59,295 bases of DNA from an uncultured Collinsella sp. (GCA_959599915.1 CAUGJE010000012.1:1-59295), one strand, 5' to 3'. Shown: positions 31,788 through 42,038, numbered from the stretch's first letter. Numbers and translations: made by a program. The notes: generated from the sequence alone by a model not told the origin.

Positions 31788-32435
31788 GTGAAACGCTCCA
31801 CCTATATCGGCCTACTCGTCTTAGCGTTTGCGATTACCGCAGTCGGCGTGGGCATTATCTATCTCGCATTTCTCCCCGCCTCTGCAACGCAGGCGGTGAT
31901 TGAGACCGTAAGCTATCCCATCGAAATCCTCACCGATATCGTCAAACCCGATTCGATCACCGTCGATTTTGACGGTACGCCCGCAGCGCTTGGGGTCAGC
32001 AACTATCCCCGTATCGAACTTGGGGCCAAGCGCTATACCAAAGATGAGCAGCTTATCGGTAAGGCAGCCAAGCTGCTCAAAGGCAAGACGTTTAAGCGGT
32101 GGTACGGCGCCGTAATATATCGAGCCAAGAACAGCCAAATGAATGGCGGGTATTATTCGACCCTTGAACTCGATGCGGCAAACGGGAGCAGACTGTGCAA
32201 CGTCTCATACGACCCCGGCTATGTGGACAATGAAGGGCCGGGGGTCTATATCTCGGATGGCGACGTAATCTACGTCATGGAGGGCGACCAGACGGCAGTC
32301 GTCAGTTTTATGGATCAGTGTACCGAAGATGCCTACGAACAAACCTGCGAGCCAGATCCGCAGACAGCGCGCGACAGTGGCTCGGCACGCACTTGGCTAT
32401 TTGACGATGAAATAACCTGGACCCCATCGAAATAG
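31788..32435 (+). CDS. Secreted/anchored protein, paralogue 1
   Basis: A 215-residue exported protein. Residues 1-35 form a basic start and hydrophobic helix (YIGLLVLAFAITAVGVGIIY), a signal peptide or anchor. The outer part contains DFDGTPAALGVSNYPRIELG near 63, LLKGKTFKRWYG near 95, NVSYDPGY near 138 and a tail QTARDSGSARTWLFDDE. The convergent gene at 32754-33425 shares all these blocks, so the two are duplicates in opposite orientation. Four cysteines in conserved positions may form disulfides. Family not recognised; envelope location inferred. A palindrome of the ACCACCACAAAGG type lies upstream. Confidence 0.72.
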   Translation: MKRSTYIGLLVLAFAITAVGVGIIYLAFLPASATQAVIETVSYPIEILTDIVKPDSITVDFDGTPAALGVSNYPRIELGAKRYTKDEQLIGKAAKLLKGKTFKRWYGAVIYRAKNSQMNGGYYSTLELDAANGSRLCNVSYDPGYVDNEGPGVYISDGDVIYVMEGDQTAVVSFMDQCTEDAYEQTCEPDPQTARDSGSARTWLFDDEITWTPSK

Positions 32436-32482
32436 GGTGTCACCGGGCACCTTTGTGATGGTTTTCGACTCCAACGCTCCAT

Positions 32483-32702
32483 TGTCTCGATTTGTAACAG
32501 CTAGCGGCCCTTTTCGGTCCCAAGTGTTACAGATTTAGATGAAGCGATCGACGGCGCCCGTTTGTCTCAATCTGTAACATCTAGTCAGCAAATAGAGCTC
32601 TATCTGTTACAAATCGAGACGAACAGAAAACACCCGGATCAAAAATCTAAATCTGTAACACCAGGCCCACTTTTAGCGGCCAAGATGTTACAGATCGAGA
32701 CA
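32483..32702. repeat. Alternating 17-bp repeat array D (6 units)
   Basis: Six units of the type TGTCTCGATYTGTAACA alternate in strand: 32483, 32525(-), 32563, 32605(-), 32644, 32686(-). Centre distances are 42, 38, 42, 39 and 42. The intervening 25- and 21-22-bp stretches are not conserved. The array fills the gap between two convergent paralogues; no gene is seen there. Confidence 0.88.
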
Positions 32703-32710
32703 GACCGAAA

Positions 32711-32745
32711 ACCACCACAAAGAGGACAGGCACCTTTGTGGTGGT
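32711..32745. repeat. ACCACCACAAAGG palindrome, copy 2
   Basis: Same hairpin as at 31567, in the opposite sense (core AGGACAGGCACC). It lies nine bases from the end of array D and nine bases from the stop of paralogue 2. Confidence 0.88.
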
Positions 32746-32753
32746 CGCGGTCT

Positions 32754-33425
32754 CTACTCCTTCGCCGAACCCGTACTTCCCGATTCGACGGTCCAGGGCA
32801 TCTCATCCTCGAACAGCCATGTACGGGCAGACCCACTATCGCGTGCAGTCTGCGGGTCAGGCAAGCAGGTCTGTTTATAGGCATCTTGGATACACTGACC
32901 CATAAAATCGTTGAGCTCGGTCTGGTCGCCCTCCATGACATAGGCGACATCACCGTCCATGATGTAGATGCCCGGACCCTTATTGCCCTCGTAGCCCGGA
33001 TCGTACGAGACATCACATAACTTTGCGCCGTTTGCAGTGTCCAGCTCGATGGAAGAGCGGCATCCGCCAACCATGTCGTTCGCTTTTGCCCGATAGGACG
33101 CATATCCGTACCAACGCTTAAATGTTTTGCCCTTGAGTAGCTCGGACGCCCTATCGATCAGGCTTGTATCCGTGGTATAGCGCATGGCCCCAAGCTGAAT
33201 ACGCGGATAATTGCTAATACCCAGCACAGCCGGCTGCTCATCAAAATCAACGGCAATGGTCTCGGGCTTGTCGTCGCCGGTCAGAAGTTCGACAGATTGA
33301 GTCACAGGCTTGACCACCGGCTCCGTCACCGCAGCAGGTAGAAATGCCATGCCGACAACGCCCGCGCCAACCACGGTAATCGCAAGCGCCAAAACAATCA
33401 ATCCAATACGGGCAGGACTTCTCAC
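32754..33425 (-). CDS. Secreted/anchored protein, paralogue 2
   Basis: A 223-residue exported protein closely similar to the convergent gene at 31788-32435. Shared blocks are VDFDEQPAVLGISNYPRIQL, LLKGKTFKRWYG, CDVSYDPGY, GDVAYVMEGDQTE and TARDSGSARTWLFEDEMPWT. The GTG at 33425 has GAGGTG seven bases upstream and gives a signal peptide (RSPARIGLIVLALAITVVGA) that aligns with that of paralogue 1; longer frames do not align. Function unknown. The gene sits between two copies of the ACCACCACAAAGG palindrome. Confidence 0.75.
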   Translation of the reverse strand: MRSPARIGLIVLALAITVVGAGVVGMAFLPAAVTEPVVKPVTQSVELLTGDDKPETIAVDFDEQPAVLGISNYPRIQLGAMRYTTDTSLIDRASELLKGKTFKRWYGYASYRAKANDMVGGCRSSIELDTANGAKLCDVSYDPGYEGNKGPGIYIMDGDVAYVMEGDQTELNDFMGQCIQDAYKQTCLPDPQTARDSGSARTWLFEDEMPWTVESGSTGSAKE

Positions 33426-33514
33426 AGCAAAGCACCTCGCAACGCAAACCTTCGCTACCTGCACTAATGATATCGCCAGCCAGCACTATTACCAAAAGAA
33501 GCCGCGCGCTCCTC

Positions 33515-33549
33515 ACCACCACAAAGGGGACAGGCACCTTTGTGGTGGT
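33515..33549. repeat. ACCACCACAAAGG palindrome, copy 3
   Basis: ACCACCACAAAGGGGACAGG followed by CACCTTTGTGGTGGT, 90 bases upstream of paralogue 2 and 111 bases upstream of the next gene. It is followed by the tail GGTTTTCGAC also seen after copy 4 and after a half copy near 32449. Confidence 0.9.
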
Positions 33550-33659
33550 TTTCGACGCTAACGGTCGACCATCTCGCGCCATGAGATTAAACTTGAATTG
33601 TTCTCTGAACATATCCATTTCTGCCTATCCTCAACAGATCTTTGTCTCGAGGAGCGCAT

Positions 33660-34328
33660 ATGAAGCCGTCTCATTCCACCGGTCGCAACGTCATCGCCAT
33701 TCTCGCCATACCCATCGTGATGCTCTTCCTTATCGTCGCCACGCCCTTTTCCCTTGGCATCGCCTCGCCCTTCGATTTATGCGGAATGGTCGATGCCGGC
33801 TCGCGTGCCACCTCGCTCTCCTTTATCTGTCGCGGCGTGTTCTACGAAGATGGAATTCCCACCGGAATTTGGCGGTCAAAGTTACCGCTGCTCGGAACGA
33901 TTGATGGATGCTTCCCCCATTTCAGCCTTGAACCTCAGACGATGAATTATTTGATCGACGACCAGCCACTCGACTCCATCACCCTCGCCTACGACTACGC
34001 ACCAAACACCGATGAGCGCCACATGAACCAAGTCCTCGACATGATGCTTGGACAGTGCGGGCTCACCGAGGAGGCCGGTCGAACCATCTATAGCAACCAG
34101 AAATTAAAGCGAACAGAACTCCGCCGTGTCGGAATAATCAAAGGGCGAAACGGGGCCGCCTACTGGGATGCCTGGGCAACACGCGACAAGGGCGAATTCG
34201 GACACAGCACCTATATGGTCACTGTCTACACCAAAGACGGAATTAAGGACAATGTTGACGATTTCGCGTCATCCAAACTCGGCATCCCCAAAACAACCAA
34301 GACTCCCGGCTTGGATGAAATCCTGTAG
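33660..34328 (+). CDS. Secreted/anchored hypothetical protein
   Basis: A 222-residue exported protein. An N-terminal basic stretch is followed by a hydrophobic helix at about 11-33 (IAILAIPIVMLFLIVATPFS). The outer part has Cys at GMVDAGSRATSLSFICRGVF and HFSLEPQTMNYLIDDQPLDS, and ends in TKDGIKDNVDDFASSKLGIP. It is not evidently related to its two neighbours beyond having the same size and layout. The ATG at 33660 has GAGGAG upstream. It too is bounded by ACCACCACAAAGG palindromes (copies 3 and 4). No function can be assigned. Confidence 0.68.
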   Translation: MKPSHSTGRNVIAILAIPIVMLFLIVATPFSLGIASPFDLCGMVDAGSRATSLSFICRGVFYEDGIPTGIWRSKLPLLGTIDGCFPHFSLEPQTMNYLIDDQPLDSITLAYDYAPNTDERHMNQVLDMMLGQCGLTEEAGRTIYSNQKLKRTELRRVGIIKGRNGAAYWDAWATRDKGEFGHSTYMVTVYTKDGIKDNVDDFASSKLGIPKTTKTPGLDEIL

Positions 34329-34381
34329 GGACGCCCATTAACATGCCGCTCAACGATCACAACAACATCGAGCTAGTCCCC

Positions 34382-34416
34382 ACCACCACAAAGGTGTCTG
34401 TCCCCTTTGTGGTGGT
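34382..34416. repeat. ACCACCACAAAGG palindrome, copy 4
   Basis: ACCACCACAAAGGTGTCTGT followed by CCCCTTTGTGGTGGT, 53 bases after the third secreted-protein gene. Confidence 0.9.
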
Positions 34417-34428
34417 TTTCGACAAAAA

Positions 34429-34474
34429 GAAGCCGCCCCAATAAAAAGAGGCGGCTTCAAGCTCAGTCTTTTTT
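34429..34474 (+). terminator. Terminator-like hairpin with T-run
   Basis: GAAGCCGCC (34429-34437) and GGCGGCTTC (34450-34458) pair perfectly; a TCTTTTTT run follows nine bases later. A plausible terminator for the secreted-protein gene upstream. Confidence 0.6.
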
Positions 34475-34511
34475 AGCGTCCCTCAAGACCCAACGATAAC
34501 GAGGAAATGTA

Positions 34512-34585
34512 GCCCGGGGCTTACCCTTTCCCGAACGCGACCCTCGCGAAGCGCGTGAGCGGGCGGGAAAGGGTAAGCCCCGGGC
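34512..34585 (-). terminator. 21-bp inverted repeat after the hydratase gene
   Basis: GCCCGGGGCTTACCCTTTCCC (34512-34532) and its exact complement at 34565-34585 form a perfect 21-bp stem around 32 bases, which themselves contain CGCGAAGCGCG. It lies 16 bases past the hydratase stop codon on the minus strand. Confidence 0.65.
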
Positions 34586-34600
34586 GGACAATTAAGTGCG

Positions 34601-36901
34601 TTACTCGGCAGCGGCCTTGAACTTGTTGTAGTTGATCAGGCAGCCGGCCTTGACGATGGCACGCTCCTCGGCCGTCATATCGGCAATGTAGAGCTCAATC
34701 TGCTCAACCGCACCGTCGGCACGCACCACGTAGGCGGCAATGTTCTTTAGATCGCCATCGAGCGCGGCGCGGATACCCGGCACAAAGACGTAGTCGCCCA
34801 CCTCAAAGTTGGGCTCGGCCTCCATCTGGAAGGGCACCATGCCCCAGTTCATCACGTTGGAGCGATAACGCTTGGTGGCGTACTCGTGAACGATGTTGGC
34901 AAGACCGCCGATCACGCGCTGGCAGCTCGCGGCCTGCTCGCGGGCAGAACCGTCACCGGGCTTCTTGGCATAGAGCATGGAGCCGTACTCGGTCGCCTTG
35001 GCATCGGCCGCGACACCCGCGCCGGCCAGCGCCTCAAACACGCCGGCAAGCTCGGCATCGAGTGCCGCCAGGTCGCCTGCGGCCTCGCCGGCCACGCGGC
35101 GCTTCTCCACGGCGTCGACCTCCTTGGAACGACCGACGTAGGCCGGATCGCGGCGGCTCAGCGTAAACTCGGCCAGACCCAGCGGGTTGGAGCGGAAGGA
35201 ACTCGTCTCGCCCGAGGGAATGAGCTCGTCGGTCGTGGTGACCGGGTCCATGATCTTGGAGCACACCTTAAGCAGGATGTCGTCGCCGAGCGGCTCCATC
35301 GCGGGCCACGGCTTGATGTTGGGACCCTCGACCAGCTCGTCTGCCGGCTCGGCCTTGCCAAAGCCCCAGTACACGCGCTTCTTGTAGGGAGCGTCGTCAA
35401 AGGTGTACTCGCAGGCCTCGTCCCAAGTCTCCTCGGGCAGGTCGGTCGCCGGCGTCAGGACGCCGCCGTTGGCAGCCGTCGCCGCGATGGAGCGGGCGTC
35501 CATCAGAGCCACAGCGCTCAGCTGGCCATTACCCGGCTTGGAACCCTCGCGGTTGGGGAAATTGCGCGTGGTGTGGCGGATGGACAGGCCGTTGTTGGCA
35601 GGCGTGTCGCCGGCGCCAAAGCACGGGCCGCAGAACGCCGTGCGCACGATCGCGCCGGCCTCCATAAGGTCGTAGATATAGCCGCGACGCGTGAGTTCGA
35701 GCGCCACGGGCTGGCTCGTGGGATAGACCGACAGCGAGAACTCGCCGCAGCCGGTGTTGGCGCCCTTGAGCACGCGGGCAGCCTGAACCACGGAGTCGTA
35801 GTTGCCGCCCGAGCAGCCGGCGATGACGCCCTGCTGCACGTGCAGCTTGCCGTCGACGATCTTGTCGAGCAGGCTAAAGTGCGTCTTACCCTCGCCGATC
35901 TTAGCGGCCTCGAGCTCCACCTCGTGCAGGATGTCCTCGAGGTTCTCGTTGAGCTCGTCGATCTCAAAGCCGTTGGAAGGATGGAACGGCAGCGCGATCA
36001 TGGGCTTGATGCTCGACAGATCGACCTCGACGCAGCCGTCGTAGTAGGCGACATCGGCGGGCTTGAGCTCGCGGTAGTCGTCGCCGCGGCCGTGCATGGT
36101 CAGGAATGCATGCGTGTCCTCGTCAGTGGCCCAGATGCTCGACAGGCAGGTGGTCTCGGTGGTCATGACGTCGACGCCGTTGCGGTAATCGGTCGTCATG
36201 CTCGCGATGCCGGGGCCCACAAACTCCATGACCTTGTTCTTGACGTAACCCTTGGCAAAGACAGCGCGGATGATGGCGAGCGCAACGTCGTGCGGGCCGA
36301 CGCCGGGGCGCGGGGCGCCCGTGAGGTAGATGGCGACAACGCCGGGATAGGCGACGTCGTAGGTGTCGCGCAGCAGTTGCTTTGCCAGCTCGCCGCCGCC
36401 CTCGCCCACGGCCATAGTGCCCAGAGCGCCGTAGCGGGTGTGCGAGTCGGAACCCAAGATCATCTTGCCGCAACCGGCAAAGTTCTCGCGCATAAAGGAG
36501 TGGATGACGGCGATGTGCGGCGGGACGAAGATGCCGCCGTACTTCTTGGCCGCAGAGAGGCCAAAGACGTGGTCGTCCTCGTTGATGGTGCCGCCCACGG
36601 CGCACAGCGAATTATGGCAGTTGGTGAGCACGTAGGGCAGCGGGAACTGCTCCATGCCCGAGGCGCGCGCCGTCTGGATGATGCCGACAAAGGTGATGTC
36701 GTGGCTCGCCATGGCGTCGAAGCGAATCTTGAGCGCCTCGGGGTCGCCGGACGTATTGTGTGCCTGAAGGATCGAATACGCGATGGTGCCGCGCTTGGCA
36801 TCCTCGGGCGTCTGCGTAATGCCGCGCTCAGCGGCCTCGGCTGCAGGCACAACCTCGCTGCCGCCGCGCAGGTAGATGCCGTCCTCGTACAGCTTAACCA
36901 T
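34601..36901 (-). CDS. Aconitase-family hydratase
   Basis: A 766-residue 4Fe-4S dehydratase of the aconitase superfamily, closest in length and layout to YbhJ-type hydratases. The active-site histidine block is TNCHNSLCAVGG near 92, and HIAVIHSFMRENFAGCGKMI, then LGSDSHTRYGALGTMAVGEGG, follow. The cluster cysteines lie in GVIAGCSGGNYDS near 370 and RTAFCGPCFGAGD near 430. The C-terminal swivel domain has RSNVMNWGMVPF near 695. The exact substrate is unknown. I prefer the ATG at 36901, which has GGGAG five bases upstream and gives MVKLYEDGIYL; an upstream GTG would add 34 residues without a ribosome site. Confidence 0.88.
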   Translation of the reverse strand: MVKLYEDGIYLRGGSEVVPAAEAAERGITQTPEDAKRGTIAYSILQAHNTSGDPEALKIRFDAMASHDITFVGIIQTARASGMEQFPLPYVLTNCHNSLCAVGGTINEDDHVFGLSAAKKYGGIFVPPHIAVIHSFMRENFAGCGKMILGSDSHTRYGALGTMAVGEGGGELAKQLLRDTYDVAYPGVVAIYLTGAPRPGVGPHDVALAIIRAVFAKGYVKNKVMEFVGPGIASMTTDYRNGVDVMTTETTCLSSIWATDEDTHAFLTMHGRGDDYRELKPADVAYYDGCVEVDLSSIKPMIALPFHPSNGFEIDELNENLEDILHEVELEAAKIGEGKTHFSLLDKIVDGKLHVQQGVIAGCSGGNYDSVVQAARVLKGANTGCGEFSLSVYPTSQPVALELTRRGYIYDLMEAGAIVRTAFCGPCFGAGDTPANNGLSIRHTTRNFPNREGSKPGNGQLSAVALMDARSIAATAANGGVLTPATDLPEETWDEACEYTFDDAPYKKRVYWGFGKAEPADELVEGPNIKPWPAMEPLGDDILLKVCSKIMDPVTTTDELIPSGETSSFRSNPLGLAEFTLSRRDPAYVGRSKEVDAVEKRRVAGEAAGDLAALDAELAGVFEALAGAGVAADAKATEYGSMLYAKKPGDGSAREQAASCQRVIGGLANIVHEYATKRYRSNVMNWGMVPFQMEAEPNFEVGDYVFVPGIRAALDGDLKNIAAYVVRADGAVEQIELYIADMTAEERAIVKAGCLINYNKFKAAAE

Positions 36902-37075
36902 ACTGTCTCCCACTCTGCCCGAAAGGCTCGGGCGCATAGCATACATTCGTTCAATATCGTGCCATAGAACGGTTGCGAGCGGGTTACGAATCTGCGCGTT
37001 CACTTTATCTCAGTAAAGCAAAGGACGAGCCCGGTGTGGGGCCGGCAGATTTGGCGCAAGAGTGTCCCTTTCGAC

Positions 37076-37104
37076 TAGTCATTTAAGAACGTCCCCAATG
37101 ACTA
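37076..37104. repeat. Intact TAGTCATT...AATGACTA palindromic repeat
   Basis: TAGTCATT-TAAGAACGTCCCC-AATGACTA. This is the uninterrupted form of the unit split by the IS110 element at 18362/19775. It lies in the 278-base gap between the hydratase gene and hspR; the rest of that gap is featureless. Confidence 0.85.
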
Positions 37105-37179
37105 CCGCATCCGGAGCAAGGCAACGCCGCAGGTAGAGGACGGACAGCGAGCGACGTCCGTTCGGTAGAACGGCGGAAC

Positions 37180-37596
37180 CTAGAGATCTCCGCCGGCGCC
37201 CAGTAGCTTGCGCATGACTTGCTCGGGGTTAACCGAGCCATCGCGCGGGGCCAGGGCGGTGATCTTCTTCTGCATCTTGTACTCGTGCAGCTCATCCTCG
37301 AGCTGGCGCACGCGAGCGCGGAGCTTCTCGTTCTCGCGCTCGCGCTCCTCGGCACGCTCCTTCATATCGAGAATGCGCACCACGCCGGCAAGGTTGATAC
37401 CCTCGTCAGTCAGCTGGTTGATGAGCTCCAGACGCTCGATATCGGCACGCGAATACAGGCGCGTGTTACCGCCCGAGCGCTGGGGGTTCACCAGGCCCTT
37501 AGACTCGTAGACGCGCAGAGTCTGCGGATGCATGCCGGTCAACTCGGCCGCCACGCTGATCATGTACAGCGGTTTGTTCCTATTGTCCTCGGCCAT
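37180..37596 (-). CDS. hspR: Heat-shock repressor HspR (MerR family)
   Basis: A 138-residue MerR-type regulator. The winged-helix DNA-binding domain is at 8-75 (LYMISVAAELTGMHPQTLRV, then YESKGLVNPQRSGGNTRLYS), followed by a dimerising coiled coil at about 80-115 (KERAEERERENEKLRARVRQ). In actinobacteria HspR represses dnaK and clpB, using DnaK as corepressor. It is the last gene of dnaK-grpE-dnaJ-hspR. The candidate operators are the 27-bp motifs upstream of clpB and dnaK; these differ from the classic HAIR sequence, so the binding rule may have diverged here. Confidence 0.93.
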   Translation of the reverse strand: MAEDNRNKPLYMISVAAELTGMHPQTLRVYESKGLVNPQRSGGNTRLYSRADIERLELINQLTDEGINLAGVVRILDMKERAEERERENEKLRARVRQLEDELHEYKMQKKITALAPRDGSVNPEQVMRKLLGAGGDL

Positions 37597-37668
37597 GCTA
37601 CCTGACCCCTTTCCGTCTCGTTATCGTCCATCATAAGCCCGCGGGCGCGGGCGCGCGCCGCGACCTTC

Positions 37669-38634
37669 CTAGTACGTCGCCTTGTAACGGTTGACCTTCT
37701 CGCGATAGTCGCGCGTGTCGGCCTCGCGCAGCTTGGTCATGGCATCGCGCTCGTCATCGGATAGGTTCGTGGGGACCTGCACCTTGATCTCGACGAGCAG
37801 CGCGCCCGTACGGCCACGGTGCTTAACGTCGGGCGCTCCCATCTCCTTAAAGCGGAACTTCTTGCCCGTCTGAGTACCCGCGGGCACTTTCAAACGGACC
37901 GTCGCACCGCCGGGTGTGGGCACGTCCACCGTGCAGCCGAGCGCCGCCTCGTAGACCGAGACCGGTACCTCCATGGTCACGTCGGCGCCTTTGCGTTTGA
38001 ACAGCGGGTGCTCCTCCACATGCGTGGTCACGACCAGGTCGCCGCGCTCGCCACCCGCAACGCCATACTCGCCGCGACGCTTGTAGCGTAGCTTGCCGCC
38101 ATCGACCGCGCCCGCGGGCACCGAGACCGTGATGGTCTGCTGCTCGCCTGTCGAGGGAATGCGATAGGTGACCTTGTGCGTCACGCCGCGAAACGCGTCC
38201 TCGGCCGTCACATCGACGGTCAGCGATAGGTCGCCGCCCTTGCGAGCGCGGCTGCGACCCGCGCCGGCACCGGCAGCGCCCGCAGCCCCGGCAAAGCCCG
38301 AGCCCCAATCGCTACCCCAGGCGCCATTGCCGCTGAAGATGCTGTCGAAGATATCGCCCCAGCCGCTGGCGCCCGCGCCGGCACCGTAGCCGCCGCCATA
38401 CGCGCCGCCCGCGCCCGGCATGCCGCCGAACATGAGCATCTGGTCGTACTCTTTGCGCTTCTTCTCGTCCGAAAGCGTCTCGTAGGCCTCGCTGATCTCC
38501 TTAAACTTGGCCTCGTCGCCGCCGGCATCGGGGTGATATTTTTGCGCGAGCTTGCGAAACGCGCTCTTGATCTCTTTGTCGGAGGCGCTCTTGGATACGC
38601 CCAGGATGTCATAGAAGGTTTTGCCTGCAGCCAT
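37669..38634 (-). CDS. dnaJ: DnaJ/CbpA-type co-chaperone lacking the zinc domain
   Basis: A 321-residue J-protein. The J domain (1-68) has the catalytic HPD in YHPDAGGDEAK. A Gly/Ala-rich linker covers 78-130 (GGAYGGGYGAGAGASGW). Two C-terminal substrate-binding domains follow (about 135-315), with GVTHKVTYRIP and VPAGTQTGKKFRFKEMG. The CxxCxGxG zinc fingers of full DnaJ are absent, so this is the type II (CbpA/DnaJ2-like) form, common in actinobacterial hspR operons. The ATG at 38634 has GAGGAG upstream; an upstream frame is open but lacks a site. A hairpin separates it from grpE. Confidence 0.93.
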   Translation of the reverse strand: MAAGKTFYDILGVSKSASDKEIKSAFRKLAQKYHPDAGGDEAKFKEISEAYETLSDEKKRKEYDQMLMFGGMPGAGGAYGGGYGAGAGASGWGDIFDSIFSGNGAWGSDWGSGFAGAAGAAGAGAGRSRARKGGDLSLTVDVTAEDAFRGVTHKVTYRIPSTGEQQTITVSVPAGAVDGGKLRYKRRGEYGVAGGERGDLVVTTHVEEHPLFKRKGADVTMEVPVSVYEAALGCTVDVPTPGGATVRLKVPAGTQTGKKFRFKEMGAPDVKHRGRTGALLVEIKVQVPTNLSDDERDAMTKLREADTRDYREKVNRYKATY

Positions 38635-38707
38635 CGTAGCTCCTCTCCTGTTACGTCCGCCGCCCATGCAGACGACGGCTCATGCTTTCATATGGCACTA
38701 GGCCAGA

Positions 38708-38737
38708 AAGGGCCCCGGGTGTTGCCCCGGGGCCCTT
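38708..38737 (-). terminator. Hairpin between grpE and dnaJ
   Basis: AAGGGCCCCGG pairs with CCGGGGCCCTT in a strong stem and, on the minus strand, is followed by TCTGG with a short T-run. Lying inside the operon, it could reduce read-through, so that dnaJ and hspR are made at a lower level than dnaK and grpE. Confidence 0.65.
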
Positions 38738-38742
38738 CTCAA

Positions 38743-39585
38743 TTACTCCTCGGTGCTCTCGGCCGTATCGGCCGAAGCATCCTCGGGCGCCGCTTCGGGC
38801 TCCGGTGCGGGGCGCTTCTCGCCACCGTAGGTCACCGTCACCATCGCGGAACGCAGGATGCGATCCGCCATGCGGTAGCCCTTCTGGTACACGTCGTTGA
38901 CGGTCTCGTCGTACTGCGATGCGTCCTCGACGCGACCCACAGCCTGGTGCTCGAGCGGATCGAACGCCTCGCCCTTGGGGTCGATGGGCTCAACGCCCTC
39001 GTGCGCAAACACATCGAGCAGCTTGGCATGCACCGCGTCGACGCCATCGACGAACTGCTTAAAATCGTCGGAAAGCTCCTGGCTACGGGCATGGTCGATC
39101 GCGCGCTCGATATCGTCAATCACCGGCAGCAGCGCAGTGACAAGCTTCTCGGTCGCGCGCTCGCGCTCAGCGATGCGCTCGTTGGCGGTGCGGCGACGAA
39201 AGTTCTCCCAGTCGGCCTGTAGACGGGCAGTGCGCTCGGTGGCGTCCTTTGCCTTGTCCTCGGCAGCCTTCTGAGCCTCTGCCGCAGCATCGAGCTCGCT
39301 GCGCACGTCGGCAAGCTCCTTTTGGGCCTGCTCGAACTTGAGCTTAAAGTCGTTGTCGGCGGCTTCCTCACCGGCGCGGATAGCGGCTTCCACCATCTCG
39401 TCCTCGGTCATCGTCGCCTCCTTGTTGGAATCCTCTACCTGGTTCTCGGCAGCCTCGGCGGCCTCGGCCTCGTTGGCCTCGGTATCGTCGACGGCCTCTA
39501 CGGGAATCTTCACGTCCTTCTCCTCAGAGTCAACGGGGGCGGCGCCAGCGGCAGCCGCCTCCGTGCGAGCTTTACGGGCGGACAT
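38743..39585 (-). CDS. grpE: Nucleotide exchange factor GrpE
   Basis: A 280-residue DnaK nucleotide exchange factor. The N-terminal 75 residues are acidic and disordered-looking. A long helix follows (about 80-155), and the GrpE core has LQADWENFRRRTANERIAER near 144 and PVIDDIERAIDHARSQ near 173. The C-terminal beta domain has GVEPIDPKGEAFDPLEHQAV near 215, then GYRMADRILRSAMVTV, the family signature. The start lies two bases after the dnaK stop, with GAGGACAAG inside dnaK as ribosome site. The C-terminal tail (PAPEPEAAPEDASADTAE) is longer than usual. Confidence 0.95.
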   Translation of the reverse strand: MSARKARTEAAAAGAAPVDSEEKDVKIPVEAVDDTEANEAEAAEAAENQVEDSNKEATMTEDEMVEAAIRAGEEAADNDFKLKFEQAQKELADVRSELDAAAEAQKAAEDKAKDATERTARLQADWENFRRRTANERIAERERATEKLVTALLPVIDDIERAIDHARSQELSDDFKQFVDGVDAVHAKLLDVFAHEGVEPIDPKGEAFDPLEHQAVGRVEDASQYDETVNDVYQKGYRMADRILRSAMVTVTYGGEKRPAPEPEAAPEDASADTAESTEE

Positions 39586-39587
39586 GA

Positions 39588-41480
<1,893 letters not shown>

Positions 41481-41589
41481 TAGAAATTCCCTCTCTCTTT
41501 TGCGTTCGCGTCGCCTCGACGGTCTGTCGCGCGGCGCTTCGGCTTGTCTTTCAGGATGTAGTGTATCCCCTTATGGGCTGGAATATACA

Positions 41590-41616
41590 AAATCTAAGTC
41601 AATTTATATAAGATTT
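41590..41616 (-). promoter_or_regulatory. Heat-shock control motif upstream of dnaK
   Basis: AAATCTAAGTC-AATT-TATATAAGATTT, the same as the clpB site except for the four central bases. On the transcribed strand it is followed by TTGTATATT (possible -10). A further interrupted inverted repeat CTCAAA...TTTGAG lies at about 41639-41672. Confidence 0.65.
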
Positions 41617-41753
41617 CTTATCTCTGAGAGTTTAGGTTCTCAAATGTGCAGGTAGATGCACTGTTTGAGTTCTCGGCAGATCTATTGAGATCTATGTAGA
41701 GTTGACTGAGGTGTGAGCCAGAAGCCGTACAGGGGGCCTTGGAGCGACCCCGG

Positions 41754-41861
41754 GGGAAGCGCGACCCAGTCTGAGCGTAAATTCCGGGACGCAGTTTCCG
41801 CCGGGCGGTCCAACCGGAAACCGTGTCCCGTTTTGGACGTGGATTACGGGATGCGGTTTCC
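41754..41861. repeat. Alternating 14-bp repeat array B (4 units)
   Basis: Four units alternate in strand: 41754, 41786(-), 41816, 41848(-), with centre distances of 32, 30 and 32. It is the same motif family as arrays A and C. It lies in the gap between dnaK and the ferredoxin gene, which otherwise holds only the heat-shock motif and the ferredoxin leader. Confidence 0.9.
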
Positions 41862-42038
41862 GCAAACACGCTCAATCGCCCTATATTTCAAGTCACCTGT
41901 AGCTAACATTTGCGCAGCTCAACGGCCTCACCTGCATGTTTTTTAGTAAGCCGTGGCATACTCGGCGAACGGTATGAAGATGCCGGTCAGAGGGTATTGC
42001 AAACGGTCGCTCCCGTGGTATGTTTTTGCCCGAATCAA

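Noticed and set aside
38533..39222. 229-codon plus-strand frame opposite grpE and dnaJ
   Set aside because: It is antisense to conserved chaperone genes and spans the intergenic hairpin; no independent coding evidence.
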